Numbered from the stretch's first letter, positions 11,086-22,023 are shown. The stretch: 64,000 bases of DNA from Rhizobium sp. RU20A (GCF_900155885.1 NZ_FTMB01000004.1:62001-126000); one strand, 5' to 3'. Numbers and translations are program-made. Notes: generated from the letters alone by a model not told the origin.

Positions 11086-11478
11086 ATGATTCTCCGCCCA
11101 TTGTGGATAGACCGGGACAGGAGAGGCTAATCCCGCCGGCAAAGAGGGGGCAAGGGGAAAACGTCCGTTTCGTGAACAATCGAGATTCCAAAGCCTTTTT
11201 TGCAGCACCTTGTGAATTCCGGGCAAAGATTCGGAGCATGCCAGTCTTATCCCCGGTCATCCCCAGTCATGCCCGTCGAAACTAATGCCATACGTGACTG
11301 AATCCATTTGCCGATTCCCCGTTATCCCCATTATCCCGAGAAAGCTCGGCGGAAGGGCCGCGGTCTTGTCCGTCATGAACGCGCTGCGGCATTTTCGGTG
11401 GAGAGGATTTAATCCTTGATACCCACAGACTCTAAGAAATAGAAAAAGGTTCTCTATCTCTTTCTCTTTTATAGGCAG
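11086..11478. other. oriC: Candidate chromosomal replication origin (ppsR-hemE intergenic region)
   Basis: A 393-bp gene-free gap. Near-consensus DnaA boxes (TTATCCACA): TGTGGATAG at 11102-11110 (8/9, reverse strand) and TTATCCCCA at 11322-11330 (8/9), the latter abutting TTATCCCGA (7/9). TTATCCCCG lies at 11247 (7/9), and TTCTCCACA at 11078-11086 (8/9) lies over the ppsR start. GANTC (CcrM methylation) sites occur at 11184, 11228, 11300, 11313 and 11428, with two more at 11039 and 11088 just inside ppsR; chance expectation is roughly one per 280 bp. A purine/pyrimidine AT-rich tract at 11428-11474 could be the unwinding element. Genes to the left run leftward and genes to the right run rightward, as expected for divergent forks. 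Origins beside hemE are established in Caulobacter and Sinorhizobium; for this genome it is inference. Confidence 0.72.
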
Positions 11479-12519
11479 GTGCCGGTGCGCTCAGAGGATC
11501 GATCAATCATGCGGGTTTTGGCGGGCGAAACGCTCTCGCCTCCGCCTCTGTGGCTCATGCGTCAAGCGGGGCGGTATCTCCCGGAATATCGGGAGGTACG
11601 GCGCGAGGCCGGAAGCTTCCTTGATCTCTGTTACAATCCGGATCTTGCGACAGAAGTGACACTGCAGCCGATCCGCCGTTATGGCTTTGATGCAGCGATC
11701 CTCTTTTCAGACATTCTCGTCATTCCCGATGCCTTGGAACGCGGCGTCTATTTCGAAGAGGGCCATGGGCCCCGGATGACGCCGATCGACGTTGACGGCA
11801 TAAGCGGCCTTGACCCCTCCCGCGGTCCTGCGCATCTCGCTCCCGCCATTGAGGCGGTGATGAAGATCCGCGCAAACCTTCCGACTGAAACGACGCTGCT
11901 CGGGTTCTGCGGGGCGCCTTGGACCGTTGCGACCTACATGATTGCCGGTCATGGCACGCCGGACCAGGCACCGGCGCGTCTCTTTGCCTATCGCGAGCCC
12001 AAGGCTTTCATGCGGCTCCTCGACATTCTCGCTGATATGTCTGCCGACTATCTGGTCTCGCAGCTTGATGCCGGCGCCGATGCCGTGCAGATCTTCGATT
12101 CCTGGGCCGGTGTGCTTGGGGAGGTCGAATTCGAACAGTATGCGACGCGGCCGGTGCGCCGCATGATCGACAGTATCCGTGCTCGTCGGCCGGGCGCGCG
12201 CATTATCGCCTTCGCCAAGGGCGCGGGAACCTTGCTGCGCAGCTATCGGCAGGACACCACAGCCGATGCGATCGGCCTTGACTGGAGCGTACCGCTCGAC
12301 TTTGCCCGCGAGCTGCAACGCGAGGGCCCCGTGCAGGGCAATCTCGATCCGATGCGGGTTGTGGCGGGCGGTACTGCCCTGAACGAAGGCATCGACCGCA
12401 TTCTCGATCAACTCGGACATGGACCGCTGATCTTCAATCTTGGCCACGGCATCACGCCGCAGGCCGATCCCGAGACCGTCGCCGCACTGGTGGCCCGGGT
12501 CCGCGGGGTCGCCGCCTGA
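11479..12519 (+). CDS. hemE: Uroporphyrinogen decarboxylase
   Basis: Decarboxylates the four acetate side chains of uroporphyrinogen III to give coproporphyrinogen III in heme synthesis. The 346-residue protein has the signature [19 protein letters not shown] (about residues 21-39) with the conserved Arg residues, the Asp-containing [16 protein letters not shown], and the second signature [13 protein letters not shown]. The C-terminal [13 protein letters not shown] is also typical. Three starts are possible: GTG at 11479, GTG at 11485, or ATG at 11509. The ATG has the best ribosome binding site (AGAGGA), but would leave only nine residues before the PPPLW signature; I kept the longer form. 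The stop overlaps the hemJ start by one base. Confidence 0.95.
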   Translation: MPVRSEDRSIMRVLAGETLSPPPLWLMRQAGRYLPEYREVRREAGSFLDLCYNPDLATEVTLQPIRRYGFDAAILFSDILVIPDALERGVYFEEGHGPRMTPIDVDGISGLDPSRGPAHLAPAIEAVMKIRANLPTETTLLGFCGAPWTVATYMIAGHGTPDQAPARLFAYREPKAFMRLLDILADMSADYLVSQLDAGADAVQIFDSWAGVLGEVEFEQYATRPVRRMIDSIRARRPGARIIAFAKGAGTLLRSYRQDTTADAIGLDWSVPLDFARELQREGPVQGNLDPMRVVAGGTALNEGIDRILDQLGHGPLIFNLGHGITPQADPETVAALVARVRGVAA

Positions 12520-13043
12520 TGGCGACACGATCAGAACCAAGGCCGACAGGGAGAGGCCATGCCATCACCGCCGTGCTGACCCTTGCGGCGGTCGGTGCAA
12601 GCTATGCCAGCGGCGGTGCCTATGATCTCTGGATCAAGGCGCTGCATGTGATGGCAGTCATCTCCTGGATGGCCGGGCTTTTTTATCTTCCCCGGCTCTT
12701 CATTTACCATTGTGGTGCGCAAGCGGGATCGGTGCAGTCCGAGACCTTCAAGGTGATGGAAGACAAGCTCTACCGTATCATCATGACGCCAGCGATGATT
12801 GTATCGTGGATCTGCGGGCTTTACCTTGCCTGGTCGAGTTTTGCCTTCGAGGGCGGGTGGCTGCATGGCAAGCTTCTGCTCGTTGTCCTGCTGTCCGCCT
12901 ATCACGGTTATCTCGGTGGTGCCGTACGCCGCTTTGCTGGCGATGCCAACCGCCTGACCCATCGCCAGTGGCGCATGCTGAACGAAGTCCCGACGCTCTT
13001 GATGGTCGGGATCGTCCTTCTCGTAATCGTCAAACCCTTCTGA
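12519..13043 (+). CDS. hemJ: Protoporphyrinogen IX oxidase, HemJ type
   Basis: Membrane enzyme that oxidises protoporphyrinogen IX to protoporphyrin IX, the oxygen-independent alternative to HemY and HemG. The 174-residue protein has a short basic N-terminal tail and about four membrane helices. It carries the conserved LWIKALHVMAVISWMAGLFY segment with the heme-ligand-type His, PRLFIYH, and later WLHGKLLLVVLLSAYHGYL with a second conserved His/Lys pair. The TGATG junction with hemE (stop and start share one base) indicates coupled translation, so two heme-pathway enzymes are co-expressed. Confidence 0.92.
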   Translation: MATRSEPRPTGRGHAITAVLTLAAVGASYASGGAYDLWIKALHVMAVISWMAGLFYLPRLFIYHCGAQAGSVQSETFKVMEDKLYRIIMTPAMIVSWICGLYLAWSSFAFEGGWLHGKLLLVVLLSAYHGYLGGAVRRFAGDANRLTHRQWRMLNEVPTLLMVGIVLLVIVKPF

Positions 13044-13116
13044 CGATCACGCCGGATCACGACTTTTCAGCCCTTCCGGTGATTTTCCGGGGGGCCCTTG
13101 CGGTTTGGGCGGTGAA

Positions 13117-13245
13117 TCGCTATTTTCCGCCATCTCATCCTTTGCGGCATGTGTTGATCTCCGAGCCTGCCCTCTCATTCCCCCCGCACGCTCTGCGACG
13201 CTTATCACCGCCGGGTCTCTCCTTTTCGATTGAACGTGGTCCTTC
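13117..13245 (+). promoter_or_regulatory. C-rich rho leader, candidate Rho-loading (rut) region
   Basis: The ~200-bp gap before rho contains a C-rich, G-poor pyrimidine-dense stretch. In 13161-13230 I count 32 C against 13 G in 70 bases. Rho autoregulates by terminating in its own leader in several bacteria, and C>G leaders are what Rho binds. Function here is inference. Confidence 0.4.
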
Positions 13246-14511
<1,266 letters not shown>

Positions 14512-14578
14512 TCGCAACGCGGACGGCCCAACGGTACGAAGCCGCCGCCTGCGCCAACTCCGGAGCGTCGATCCGGCC

Positions 14579-15895
14579 ATGATGCCGAATGACACCATTT
14601 ACGCGCTTTCCAGCGGCGGCCTCCCATCGGGGGTCGCCGTTATTCGCATGTCCGGACCCCAGGCGGAGTCAGTGGCGATTTCGATCAGCGGCGCCTTGCC
14701 TTCACCGCGTGTGATGGGTCGCCGGACGATTCGCACCCGAAACGGAAACGTGCTGGATGAGGCGCTCGTCGTCGTTTTCCCTGCCCCCGCCTCGTTTACG
14801 GGCGAGACCTGTGTCGAGTTGCATCTGCACGGTGGTCGCGCAACAGTGGCGGCCGTCCTTGACCTGTTCTCGTCCTACACCGGACTACGGCACGCGGAAG
14901 CCGGTGAGTTCACACGGCGCGCGCTTGCCAATGGCAAGATGGACCTTGCCCAGGCCGAGGGGCTGGGGGATCTCCTTGAAGCGGAGACCGAGGCACAACG
15001 CCGTCTTGCCCAGGACCTCACCAGTGGTCATCTCTCGGTCTTATACCGAGGATGGGCGGAGCGGATTCTCCATGCGCGGGCCATGATCGAGGCGGAACTC
15101 GATTTCGCTGATGAAGAAGATGTCCCTGGAAGCGTTTCCGAGAGAATATGGGCCGATGTCGCGGAGATCGCCGATGCTATGGGCCGGCATCTTGATCGAA
15201 GTGCGGTTGCGGCGATCGCGCGCGACGGGTTGCGGGTGGTTATCCATGGTCCGCCGAACGCCGGAAAATCCAGCTTAATCAATTCGTTGTCTGGAGATTC
15301 CATTGCGATTGTGACAGATGTTGCGGGCACGACACGCGACATTCTGACGACCGACCTTGTCCTCAATGGATTTGCCATCCGACTCTTCGACACCGCTGGC
15401 ATCCAGGAGACACAGGATGTCGTCGAGGCGGAGGGCATACGCCGAGCAGAATTGGCCGTTGAATCAGCGGACGTCATCCTCAGCCTCTCCGATTCGTCCA
15501 CCTTTCTTCCCCTTCCAGACAATTGTATTGGACAATTGATTCGGGTCCGTACCAAAATCGATGTTCTTCCGCTTGCGGAGGGGGAATGTTATGATGTCGC
15601 GATCTCCGTCGTTTCAGGCACGGGAATGGATCGGCTCCGAGCCATAATCGGTGCTTGTCTTCCGGATCTCGCGGCGTTCCAAACGGCGGCGACGCCGGCT
15701 CGCCGACGGCATGCTGAGGGCTTGAAGCTTGCGCATGACGAACTCACTTACGCCCTGAAGTCCGAAGATCTCAGTCTTGAACTTCGGAGCGAACATTTGC
15801 GACGGGCAGCGACAGGCATTGGTCGGATAACGGGTCAGACGAATGTGGATGATTTGCTGGATGTGATCTTCACATCGTTCTGCATCGGAAAATGA
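14579..15895 (+). CDS. mnmE: tRNA uridine-5-carboxymethylaminomethyl(34) synthesis GTPase MnmE
   Basis: With MnmG it installs the (carboxymethyl)aminomethyl group on the wobble uridine of certain tRNAs. The 438-residue protein has the N-terminal folate-binding domain (TIYALSSGGLPSGVAVIRMSG, then ETCVELHLHGG). Next comes the helical domain, then the G domain with GPPNAGKSSLINSL (G1), a GTTRD switch (G2) and DTAGIQE (G3). The C-terminal FCIGK carries the family's catalytic Cys. The G4 position reads RTKID instead of the usual NKxD, so an Asn contact to guanine appears replaced by Thr. The ATG-ATG start allows a one-codon ambiguity. mnmG follows 55 bases downstream. Confidence 0.96.
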   Translation: MMPNDTIYALSSGGLPSGVAVIRMSGPQAESVAISISGALPSPRVMGRRTIRTRNGNVLDEALVVVFPAPASFTGETCVELHLHGGRATVAAVLDLFSSYTGLRHAEAGEFTRRALANGKMDLAQAEGLGDLLEAETEAQRRLAQDLTSGHLSVLYRGWAERILHARAMIEAELDFADEEDVPGSVSERIWADVAEIADAMGRHLDRSAVAAIARDGLRVVIHGPPNAGKSSLINSLSGDSIAIVTDVAGTTRDILTTDLVLNGFAIRLFDTAGIQETQDVVEAEGIRRAELAVESADVILSLSDSSTFLPLPDNCIGQLIRVRTKIDVLPLAEGECYDVAISVVSGTGMDRLRAIIGACLPDLAAFQTAATPARRRHAEGLKLAHDELTYALKSEDLSLELRSEHLRRAATGIGRITGQTNVDDLLDVIFTSFCIGK

Positions 15896-15923
15896 CCTTA
15901 CACCTATGGCGAGTCTCACTACA

Positions 15924-15939
15924 TGTTTCACGTGAAACG
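15924..15939. other. parS: parS-like ParB binding site (copy 2, upstream of mnmG)
   Basis: TGTTTCACGTGAAACG matches parS consensus at 15 of 16 positions. It lies in the 55-bp gap between mnmE and mnmG, 12 bases before the mnmG start codon. Confidence 0.9.
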
Positions 15940-15950
15940 AAAGTTGCGCG

Positions 15951-17840
15951 ATGAGTGAATTGAATTTTGATGTCATTGTCATTGGCGGGGGTCACGCGGG
16001 CACCGAGGCTGCCGCCGCTGCTGCCCGTTCAGGCGTGCTGACGGCTCTCGTCACCCATGACAGATCAACAATCGGTGCGATGTCGTGCAACCCCGCCATT
16101 GGCGGCTTGGGCAAGGGTCATCTTGTCCGGGAAATCGACGCCCTTGACGGACTGATGGGCCGTGCCGCCGATCAGGCGGGCATCCAATTCCGTATGCTCA
16201 ATCGACGCAAAGGACCGGCTGTTTGGGGGCCCCGCACCCAAGCTGACCGTAAGCTCTATCGAAACGCCATCCAACATTTGATCGCCAAGTGCGATAACCT
16301 GACCGTGATCGCGGGCGACGCAGTTGACCTCATTCGCACAAGCAGTCATCCGCAACGCCTGGTGCTCGCAGACGGCCGCGAACTTGAGGCTGAAGCGATC
16401 GTTCTGACAACGGGAACATTTCTTTCTGGGGTCATCCATATCGGCGATGAGCAACGTCCGTCGGGACGATGGGGCGAGGCAGCATCAAACGGCTTCTCGA
16501 AAGTTCTCCGCGACGCCGGTCTCCGTATGGGTCGGTTAAAAACGGGGACGCCGCCCCGTCTCAACGGTAAGACCATCGACTGGGGCAGTCTCGACCACCA
16601 GCAGGCCGATGATGATCCCATCCCGTTTTCCTTCATGACCGATGCGATCGAGGTACCGCAAATTGCGTGTGGTGTCACCCGCACGACGCTGGCCACGCAT
16701 CAGATTATCCGTGACAACATCCATCGCTCGGCAATGTATGCGGGTCATATTTCCGGCGTCGGGCCCCGCTATTGTCCATCAATTGAAGATAAGGTTATGC
16801 GCTTCGGCGATCGCGACGGTCATCAGGTGTTTCTGGAACCGGAGGGATTGGACGATTCAACCGTTTATCCCAACGGCATTTCCACGTCGTTGCCTGTCGA
16901 AATTCAACACGCCTACGTCCGCTCGATCCCCGGTCTAGAAGAGGTTGAGATCCTGCAGCCTGGCTACGCTGTCGAGTATGATTACGTCGATCCCCGAGAA
17001 TTGACGTCCCAGCTGATGGTGAAGGCACTGCCAGGTCTTTATCTGGCAGGGCAGATCAATGGAACGACGGGCTACGAGGAGGCTGGCGCCCAAGGGTTGG
17101 TTGCGGGCTTGAATGCGGCGCGTTACGCGCGGCAGCAGCCGGGACATGCGTTCTCCCGCACCGATTCCTATATCGGGGTGATGATTGACGATCTTGTCAC
17201 GCGCGGCGTCAGCGAACCCTACCGCATGTTCACGTCTCGAGCTGAATACCGTCTGTCACTACGATCCGATAATGCTGACTCGCGGTTGACACCCTTGGGT
17301 ATCGAGCTCGGGATTGTGTCGGAAGCGCGCGCTCAGCGTTTTCGCCAGTGGCGCAGCGAAGCTGATGGACACCTGACAACGCTCCGCCGATTGACGGTAA
17401 CGCCCAGCGCTGCCGCCAGCGCAGGATTGGCATTGAATATGGATGGTCGCGTGCGGTCGGCGTTCGAGCTCCTTTCGCGACCCGAGCTGACGTTTGGTCC
17501 GGCCTTGTCTGCGATCTGGCCTGAGTTTGATTCGATCCCGGAACGATTTCACTTCATGCTGAAGACTGAAGCGCAATATTCGGTCTATCTTGATCGTCAA
17601 CAGCGGGATGTCGAGTCTGTCCGACGGGATGAACTGACACTTTTGCCGGAGGCGCTGAATTACGCGGTTCTGCCGGGGCTTTCAAATGAGTTGAAGAAGA
17701 AATTGATTGCAGTGCGCCCAAGCACCTTGGCGCAGGCGGCGCAAGTTGAGGGTATGACGCCCGCGGCGCTGGCATTGCTGCATTTCGAGATCCGACGTAT
17801 GGCTGCTGCGGCCTCTTCTGTCTCGGCTGCACAAGGATGA
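15951..17840 (+). CDS. mnmG: tRNA uridine-5-carboxymethylaminomethyl(34) synthesis enzyme MnmG
   Basis: FAD-dependent partner of MnmE in wobble-uridine modification. The 629-residue protein begins with the FAD-binding [20 protein letters not shown] motif, then [20 protein letters not shown], the MnmG/GidA signature. The second signature follows around residues 270-285 ([18 protein letters not shown]), then QVFLEPEG and [20 protein letters not shown], and the helical C-terminal domain that contacts MnmE and tRNA. The length is normal. The start lies directly behind a parS-like site, and the stop overlaps the rsmG start by four bases. Confidence 0.97.
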   Translation: MSELNFDVIVIGGGHAGTEAAAAAARSGVLTALVTHDRSTIGAMSCNPAIGGLGKGHLVREIDALDGLMGRAADQAGIQFRMLNRRKGPAVWGPRTQADRKLYRNAIQHLIAKCDNLTVIAGDAVDLIRTSSHPQRLVLADGRELEAEAIVLTTGTFLSGVIHIGDEQRPSGRWGEAASNGFSKVLRDAGLRMGRLKTGTPPRLNGKTIDWGSLDHQQADDDPIPFSFMTDAIEVPQIACGVTRTTLATHQIIRDNIHRSAMYAGHISGVGPRYCPSIEDKVMRFGDRDGHQVFLEPEGLDDSTVYPNGISTSLPVEIQHAYVRSIPGLEEVEILQPGYAVEYDYVDPRELTSQLMVKALPGLYLAGQINGTTGYEEAGAQGLVAGLNAARYARQQPGHAFSRTDSYIGVMIDDLVTRGVSEPYRMFTSRAEYRLSLRSDNADSRLTPLGIELGIVSEARAQRFRQWRSEADGHLTTLRRLTVTPSAAASAGLALNMDGRVRSAFELLSRPELTFGPALSAIWPEFDSIPERFHFMLKTEAQYSVYLDRQQRDVESVRRDELTLLPEALNYAVLPGLSNELKKKLIAVRPSTLAQAAQVEGMTPAALALLHFEIRRMAAAASSVSAAQG

Positions 17841-18463
17841 CGAGTCATATGCAATCACCTGCCGCATACCGTGTTTCACGTGAAACCCAGGAAGCGCTCG
17901 ACCATTACCTTTGTTTGCTGGCGCAGTGGCAAAAGCGGATCAATCTTGTTGGTCCTTCGACAGTTCCCGATGCGAGAGCGCGGCATATTGATGATAGTTT
18001 GAGGTTGTTCGAGCTCTATCGGCAACCGCTCGTCTGGGCTGATATTGGCAGCGGCGCCGGTTTTCCGGGGTTGGTGACGGCGATATGCCTCAAGGAATTG
18101 GGCGATGGGTGGGTGCATCTCGTCGAGAGTAACAACAAAAAGGCTGCATTCCTCAGACAAGTGATTCTTGAAACCAATGCCCGTGCGAGCGTACACGTTG
18201 TGCGCATTGAATCGAGCTATGACCGGGTTGGTCCGGTTCAGGCAGTGTCTGCGCGCGCACTTTCGGACCTCTCTGATCTCCTGGAGCTGTCTTTTCCCTG
18301 GCTGAGTGCTTCCGGTTGCTTCGCCGCCTATCATAAAGGCCGGGATTTCGAGCGAGAGCTTAATGAAGCCCGTGGCCGGTTTGGTTTCGATCTGGTAAAG
18401 CATGATAGTCGCGTCGCAACGGAATCCGTCATCCTCGAATTGCGGAACGTGGCGCGACTCTAG
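17837..18463 (+). CDS. rsmG: 16S rRNA (guanine-N7)-methyltransferase RsmG
   Basis: SAM-dependent methyltransferase acting on G527 of 16S rRNA (E. coli numbering); loss is linked to low-level streptomycin resistance. The 208-residue protein has an N-terminal helical segment ([20 protein letters not shown]) with the conserved RHIDDSL. The SAM-binding motif is [17 protein letters not shown] near residue 67, followed by [13 protein letters not shown] and [13 protein letters not shown]. The N-terminal codons VSRET double as a parS-like site. The start overlaps the mnmG stop (ATGA), and parA follows 23 bases later. Confidence 0.95.
   Translation: MTSHMQSPAAYRVSRETQEALDHYLCLLAQWQKRINLVGPSTVPDARARHIDDSLRLFELYRQPLVWADIGSGAGFPGLVTAICLKELGDGWVHLVESNNKKAAFLRQVILETNARASVHVVRIESSYDRVGPVQAVSARALSDLSDLLELSFPWLSASGCFAAYHKGRDFERELNEARGRFGFDLVKHDSRVATESVILELRNVARL
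17872..17887. other. parS: parS-like ParB binding site (copy 3, within rsmG)
   Basis: TGTTTCACGTGAAACC matches parS consensus at 15 of 16 positions. It is embedded in codons 13-17 of rsmG (VSRET), about 600 bp upstream of parA. Confidence 0.9.
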
Positions 18464-18486
18464 CACCTCTCCCGGATGAGATTGCC

Positions 18487-19278
18487 ATGCTCAGGACAAC
18501 GCAACGTATTATCACCATCGCAAACCAGAAAGGCGGCGTCGGCAAGACGACGACAGCCATCAACTTGGCGACAGCCCTTGCTGCAATCGGCCAGCGTGTT
18601 CTGATTGTTGATCTCGACCCGCAGGGAAATGCGAGCACTGGTCTTGGGATTCAGCGTCGCGATCGGAAAATGTCCTCGTACGACCTTATGGTCGGGCAGC
18701 ATGCGCTTTCTGAAACGGTACAAGCGACCGCTGTTCCCAACTTGTCGATCGTACCGTCAACGCTCGACCTTCTCGGCGTGGAGATGGAAATTTCGCGCGA
18801 ACCGGATCGTGTTTTCCGCCTTCGCAAGGCGCTCGCGGCCTGCGCAGCTGACTTCGACTATATTCTCGTCGATTGCCCTCCGTCCTTCAATCTACTCACC
18901 ATGAATGCGATGGCTGCGGCGCATTCGGTTCTGGTTCCCTTGCAGTGCGAGTTCTTCGCTCTCGAGGGTCTGAGTCAGTTGCTGGAAACGGTCGACCAGG
19001 TGCGCCGATCTGTGAATCCGACGCTGGATATCCAAGGGATTGTCCTCACGATGTTTGACGCGCGCAACAATCTTGCGCAGCAGGTTGTCTCGGATGTGCG
19101 GACGTATCTGGGGGATAAGGTGTATCATACGTTGATTCCCAGGAATGTTCGCGTCTCTGAAGCACCGTCCTATGGCAAACCGGCGATCCTGTACGATCTG
19201 AAGTGCGCCGGGAGCCAGGCCTACCTCCAGTTGGCCTCAGAGGTGATCCAACGCGAACGACAGCGCAAGGCGGCCTGA
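18487..19278 (+). CDS. parA: Chromosome partitioning ATPase ParA
   Basis: Deviant Walker ATPase that binds DNA non-specifically and drives origin segregation with ParB. The 263-residue protein has IITIANQKGGVGKTTTAINLA (deviant P-loop with the signature Lys, about residues 8-28), LIVDLDPQGNAST (Walker A'), DYILVDCPPSFN (Walker B) and RNVRVSEAPSYGKPAILYD near the C terminus. The small size, without an N-terminal HTH, is that of chromosomal Soj/ParA rather than plasmid RepA. It follows rsmG by 23 bases and precedes parB by 57, and four parS-like sites lie nearby. Confidence 0.97.
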   Translation: MLRTTQRIITIANQKGGVGKTTTAINLATALAAIGQRVLIVDLDPQGNASTGLGIQRRDRKMSSYDLMVGQHALSETVQATAVPNLSIVPSTLDLLGVEMEISREPDRVFRLRKALAACAADFDYILVDCPPSFNLLTMNAMAAAHSVLVPLQCEFFALEGLSQLLETVDQVRRSVNPTLDIQGIVLTMFDARNNLAQQVVSDVRTYLGDKVYHTLIPRNVRVSEAPSYGKPAILYDLKCAGSQAYLQLASEVIQRERQRKAA

Positions 19279-19335
19279 GGGCCGCTGTGCCCACCTCGGC
19301 CTTGATGACCAAGACATCTGATATGGAAATTCGCG

Positions 19336-20214
19336 ATGAATGAAGATGGTTCGAAACGGCGTCTCGGGCGCGGACTTGCTGCTTTGATTGGCGAAATGGA
19401 CCAGCCGCTTGAAACGAGTGGCAGCAAGCCGGCGGCAGCGGACCGGCATGTTCCCATTGAGTTCGTGACGCGCAATCCACGCAATCCTCGAAAGGCGTTC
19501 AACGAGGACGAATTGCGGGATCTAGCCGCTTCGATTCGTCAGCACGGAATCGTTCAGCCTGTCGTGGTGCGCACCATCGAAGGTGGTCGCTACGAGATCA
19601 TTGCCGGAGAGCGCCGCTGGCGCGCGGCCCAGCTAGCAGGTCTCTCGGATATTCCCGTCATTGTGCGGGATGTCGACGATCGCACGGCGCTTGAACTCGC
19701 CATCGTCGAAAACGTGCAGCGCTCGGACCTTAATCCTCTGGAAGAGGCATTGGGCTATGACCAGCTCATCGCGGAGCATGGCTATACCCAGAACGATCTC
19801 GGAGAAATCATCGGCAAAAGCCGCAGCCATGTGGCCAACTCGCTGCGGTTGCTCAAGCTTCCGGAGCCCGTCCGAGACATGCTGGCATCCGGTGAATTGT
19901 CCGCAGGTCACGCCCGTGCCCTCATTCCGACGTCCGATCCCGTTGCGCTCGCCCGCGCCGTGGTCGCAAAGGGGCTGTCCGTCCGCGATGCGGAAAAGCT
20001 CGCGCAGAACGATATTCGGGGGCTAACCGGATCAGCTCAGCCGGCCATTCGTGCACAGAAAGACTCTGATACGGTCGCGCTTGAGCGCACCCTTTCGGAT
20101 AGTCTTGGACTGGACGTAACCGTCAATCACAAGACCACCGGCGGCTTCGTTCGGATTTCCTACAAGACGCTTGAGCAACTCGAAGACATTTGTCGTCTCC
20201 TGGAGCGCCGCTGA
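19336..20214 (+). CDS. parB: Chromosome partitioning protein ParB
   Basis: CTP-dependent DNA clamp that loads at parS and organises the origin region. The 292-residue protein begins with the ParA-contacting basic segment KRRLGRGLAALIGE. It then shows the ParB/Srx nuclease-like CTP-binding fold with NPRNPRKAF, RQHGIVQPVVVR, and box II GGRYEIIAGERRWRAA, which includes the conserved GERRxRA. Box III, ENVQRSDLNPLEEALGYDQL, and the HTH LGEIIGKSRSHVANSLRLL follow, then a C-terminal dimerisation region. Its binding sites are the parS-like palindromes near 9.6, 15.9, 17.9 and 30.8 kb. Confidence 0.97.
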   Translation: MNEDGSKRRLGRGLAALIGEMDQPLETSGSKPAAADRHVPIEFVTRNPRNPRKAFNEDELRDLAASIRQHGIVQPVVVRTIEGGRYEIIAGERRWRAAQLAGLSDIPVIVRDVDDRTALELAIVENVQRSDLNPLEEALGYDQLIAEHGYTQNDLGEIIGKSRSHVANSLRLLKLPEPVRDMLASGELSAGHARALIPTSDPVALARAVVAKGLSVRDAEKLAQNDIRGLTGSAQPAIRAQKDSDTVALERTLSDSLGLDVTVNHKTTGGFVRISYKTLEQLEDICRLLERR

Positions 20215-20294
20215 CGGTAATCTCGACCGTTGTTCTCACGATTGAACCCTAGCTACCGCGATCGGGCACCAGTGTGCGGTGGAGGGTAGACCGA

Positions 20295-21335
20295 CTATCG
20301 GCCAGCGCGCTGGGCCTGGACTGTGATCGCGAGCAGGGTGTGAAACGCGATACTGTCTTCGAGGCTCGACTGGCTTCTCGTCTGGAAAATTGCGTTCTGA
20401 AGCCGCGTGAGGTCGCGCTGCGTCGCAGCACCCGTCCATCGCCGCAGGGCCGATTCAACGAGCGGTTTGCGTCGAAAATGGAGATGCCGACCATGCGACG
20501 CCATGGCATCTCCCACGGAGCGTCCATTGGTTTCCATGTCGGCGCGCATGGCATCCAGCAATTGGATCTGCCGAAGGCATGCGTGCAAAACCAGGAACAC
20601 AGGTGTCTTGGATGCAGCGATCCGGGAAAAGCTTGATGATAGGCCATCAATATCCCCTGATAACATCGCATCGACAGCGTCTTCGGCGGTGCTGGAGCTT
20701 GCGTCGCTGACAATGGCAGCCACGTCCTCTTCCTCGATCTGTCGTCGGCCCGCACAATATAAGGCGAGCTTGCGCAATTCGTTGCGCGAGGCGCGACGGT
20801 CGCCGCCCAAAGCTGATTGCAGACGCTCACGCGCTGGGCCGGAGAGGGTCAGCCCGGCGACCTTCAGTTCGCTGTCGATCAGTTGCGACAGGGTCTTCAT
20901 GTCGTCCGCGTAGCAGGGGATCTGGATGAAGGCACGCGCCGCTTCCCCCACCTTGCGCAGGGCTGAACCCTTTTTCAGGTCTCCAGCTTCGATGATGAGG
21001 ACGCAATTGGTCGGACATTCCTTGTCGATGACCTGCAAGGCATCGCACAAGCCCCGTTCGTTCATCGCGTGGCGGATCCAGATCAGCCTTTTGCCGCCGA
21101 AAAGACCGATCGAACGTGACTCATCGATGAGACGGCCGGCATCGCTGGCAATCTGCGAGCCCTCCAGTCGAACAAGGGAAAAGGTGTCCTTGAGATCCAC
21201 GCCAGATGCCCGGGCAAGTTCTTCGGCGCGCTCAGAAACAAGGCCTCGATCGGGGCCGTAGAGTATCGCACCAATCACTTCGGAACCGAAACGGTTTAGA
21301 GACCGCTCAAACTCGTGGGATTTGATCTCCGGCAA
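20295..21335 (-). CDS. holA: DNA polymerase III delta subunit (clamp loader)
   Basis: Subunit of the clamp loader that opens the sliding beta clamp. The 346-residue protein begins PEIKSHEFERSLNRFG after the initiator, followed by the AAA+-like ILYGPDRGLVSERAEELA, LVRLEGSQIASDAGRLIDE, LFGGKRLIWIRHA and VLIIEAGDLKKGSALRK. The C-terminal collar helices include GGDRRASRNELRKLALY. I chose a TTG start because it has a GGAG site six bases upstream and gives the normal family length. An ATG at 21377 (MPSEAAPIFK) would add 14 residues. It is the last gene of the minus-strand leuS-lptE-holA run and converges on parB. Confidence 0.92.
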   Translation of the reverse strand: MPEIKSHEFERSLNRFGSEVIGAILYGPDRGLVSERAEELARASGVDLKDTFSLVRLEGSQIASDAGRLIDESRSIGLFGGKRLIWIRHAMNERGLCDALQVIDKECPTNCVLIIEAGDLKKGSALRKVGEAARAFIQIPCYADDMKTLSQLIDSELKVAGLTLSGPARERLQSALGGDRRASRNELRKLALYCAGRRQIEEEDVAAIVSDASSSTAEDAVDAMLSGDIDGLSSSFSRIAASKTPVFLVLHACLRQIQLLDAMRADMETNGRSVGDAMASHGRHLHFRRKPLVESALRRWTGAATQRDLTRLQNAIFQTRSQSSLEDSIAFHTLLAITVQAQRAGR

Positions 21336-21450
21336 GCGCGTCTCCAATTTAAAGATAGGAGCGGCTTCAGACGGCATTGTCGCCTGAAGCAGGAATCCTC
21401 GCAGCCAACAGGCGTTACGAACGCCCATGCGTCGATATAGGCTGAGACGT

Positions 21451-22023
21451 CTATCGTGAATGGCCTGCCGCGACGGCAGCTGAGAGATCGGCGCGAATGA
21501 TCTCAGCGAGCTCACGCGCAGCGCGAGATTCCGCATCGCGAATCGCGCGGACCTTCGCAAATTCCTGATTCGGCAGATCCACAAGCGCGACGGACGCACG
21601 ATTGCCAGACCGGATGGTCTTGCCGGTGGCGGTCTCGATCAGATTGAAGTCCGCTTTCACCACCACGCGCCCGGCTGCGGCGAGGTCCGTCGAGGAGTCG
21701 AAGAGAACGCCGACGAGGCGGTTCGTGACCGTCAGTTCCAGCCTATAGGCGGGATTGGCGGGTTCTCCCGCACCACCTGCCAGAAGGAAGATCAGGCTGT
21801 TGCGCACTTCCTGCTCCACGCGGTCCCGTGCTTCGCTGATTACGATCGACTTCAGGGCTTCCGCCGTCTGGCCATCGCTGGAATAGAGCGGGCGAACCTG
21901 ACACCCTGACAGGGATGCGAGGCTGACAGCCAGGGCGGCAGCCAGGAAGGCTCGTCGTGCCAAGGGATGTCGTGCCATGGGACGCCGAGTCTGCGTGGGC
22001 CGGGGGGACTCAGATGACGACAT
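21451..22023 (-). CDS. lptE: LPS-assembly lipoprotein LptE
   Basis: Outer-membrane lipoprotein that plugs the LptD barrel and helps insert lipopolysaccharide. The 190-residue protein has a long basic n-region, a hydrophobic segment [13 protein letters not shown] and the lipobox LSGC, so the mature protein begins at the Cys near residue 41. The mature part [36 protein letters not shown] is the rhizobial LptE pattern. The ATG at 22023 overlaps the leuS stop by 14 bases and has an AGAGGA ribosome binding site; an in-frame ATG at residue 16 is an alternative. leuS-lptE-holA gene order is widespread in proteobacteria. Confidence 0.9.
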   Translation of the reverse strand: MSSSESPRPTQTRRPMARHPLARRAFLAAALAVSLASLSGCQVRPLYSSDGQTAEALKSIVISEARDRVEQEVRNSLIFLLAGGAGEPANPAYRLELTVTNRLVGVLFDSSTDLAAAGRVVVKADFNLIETATGKTIRSGNRASVALVDLPNQEFAKVRAIRDAESRAARELAEIIRADLSAAVAAGHSR

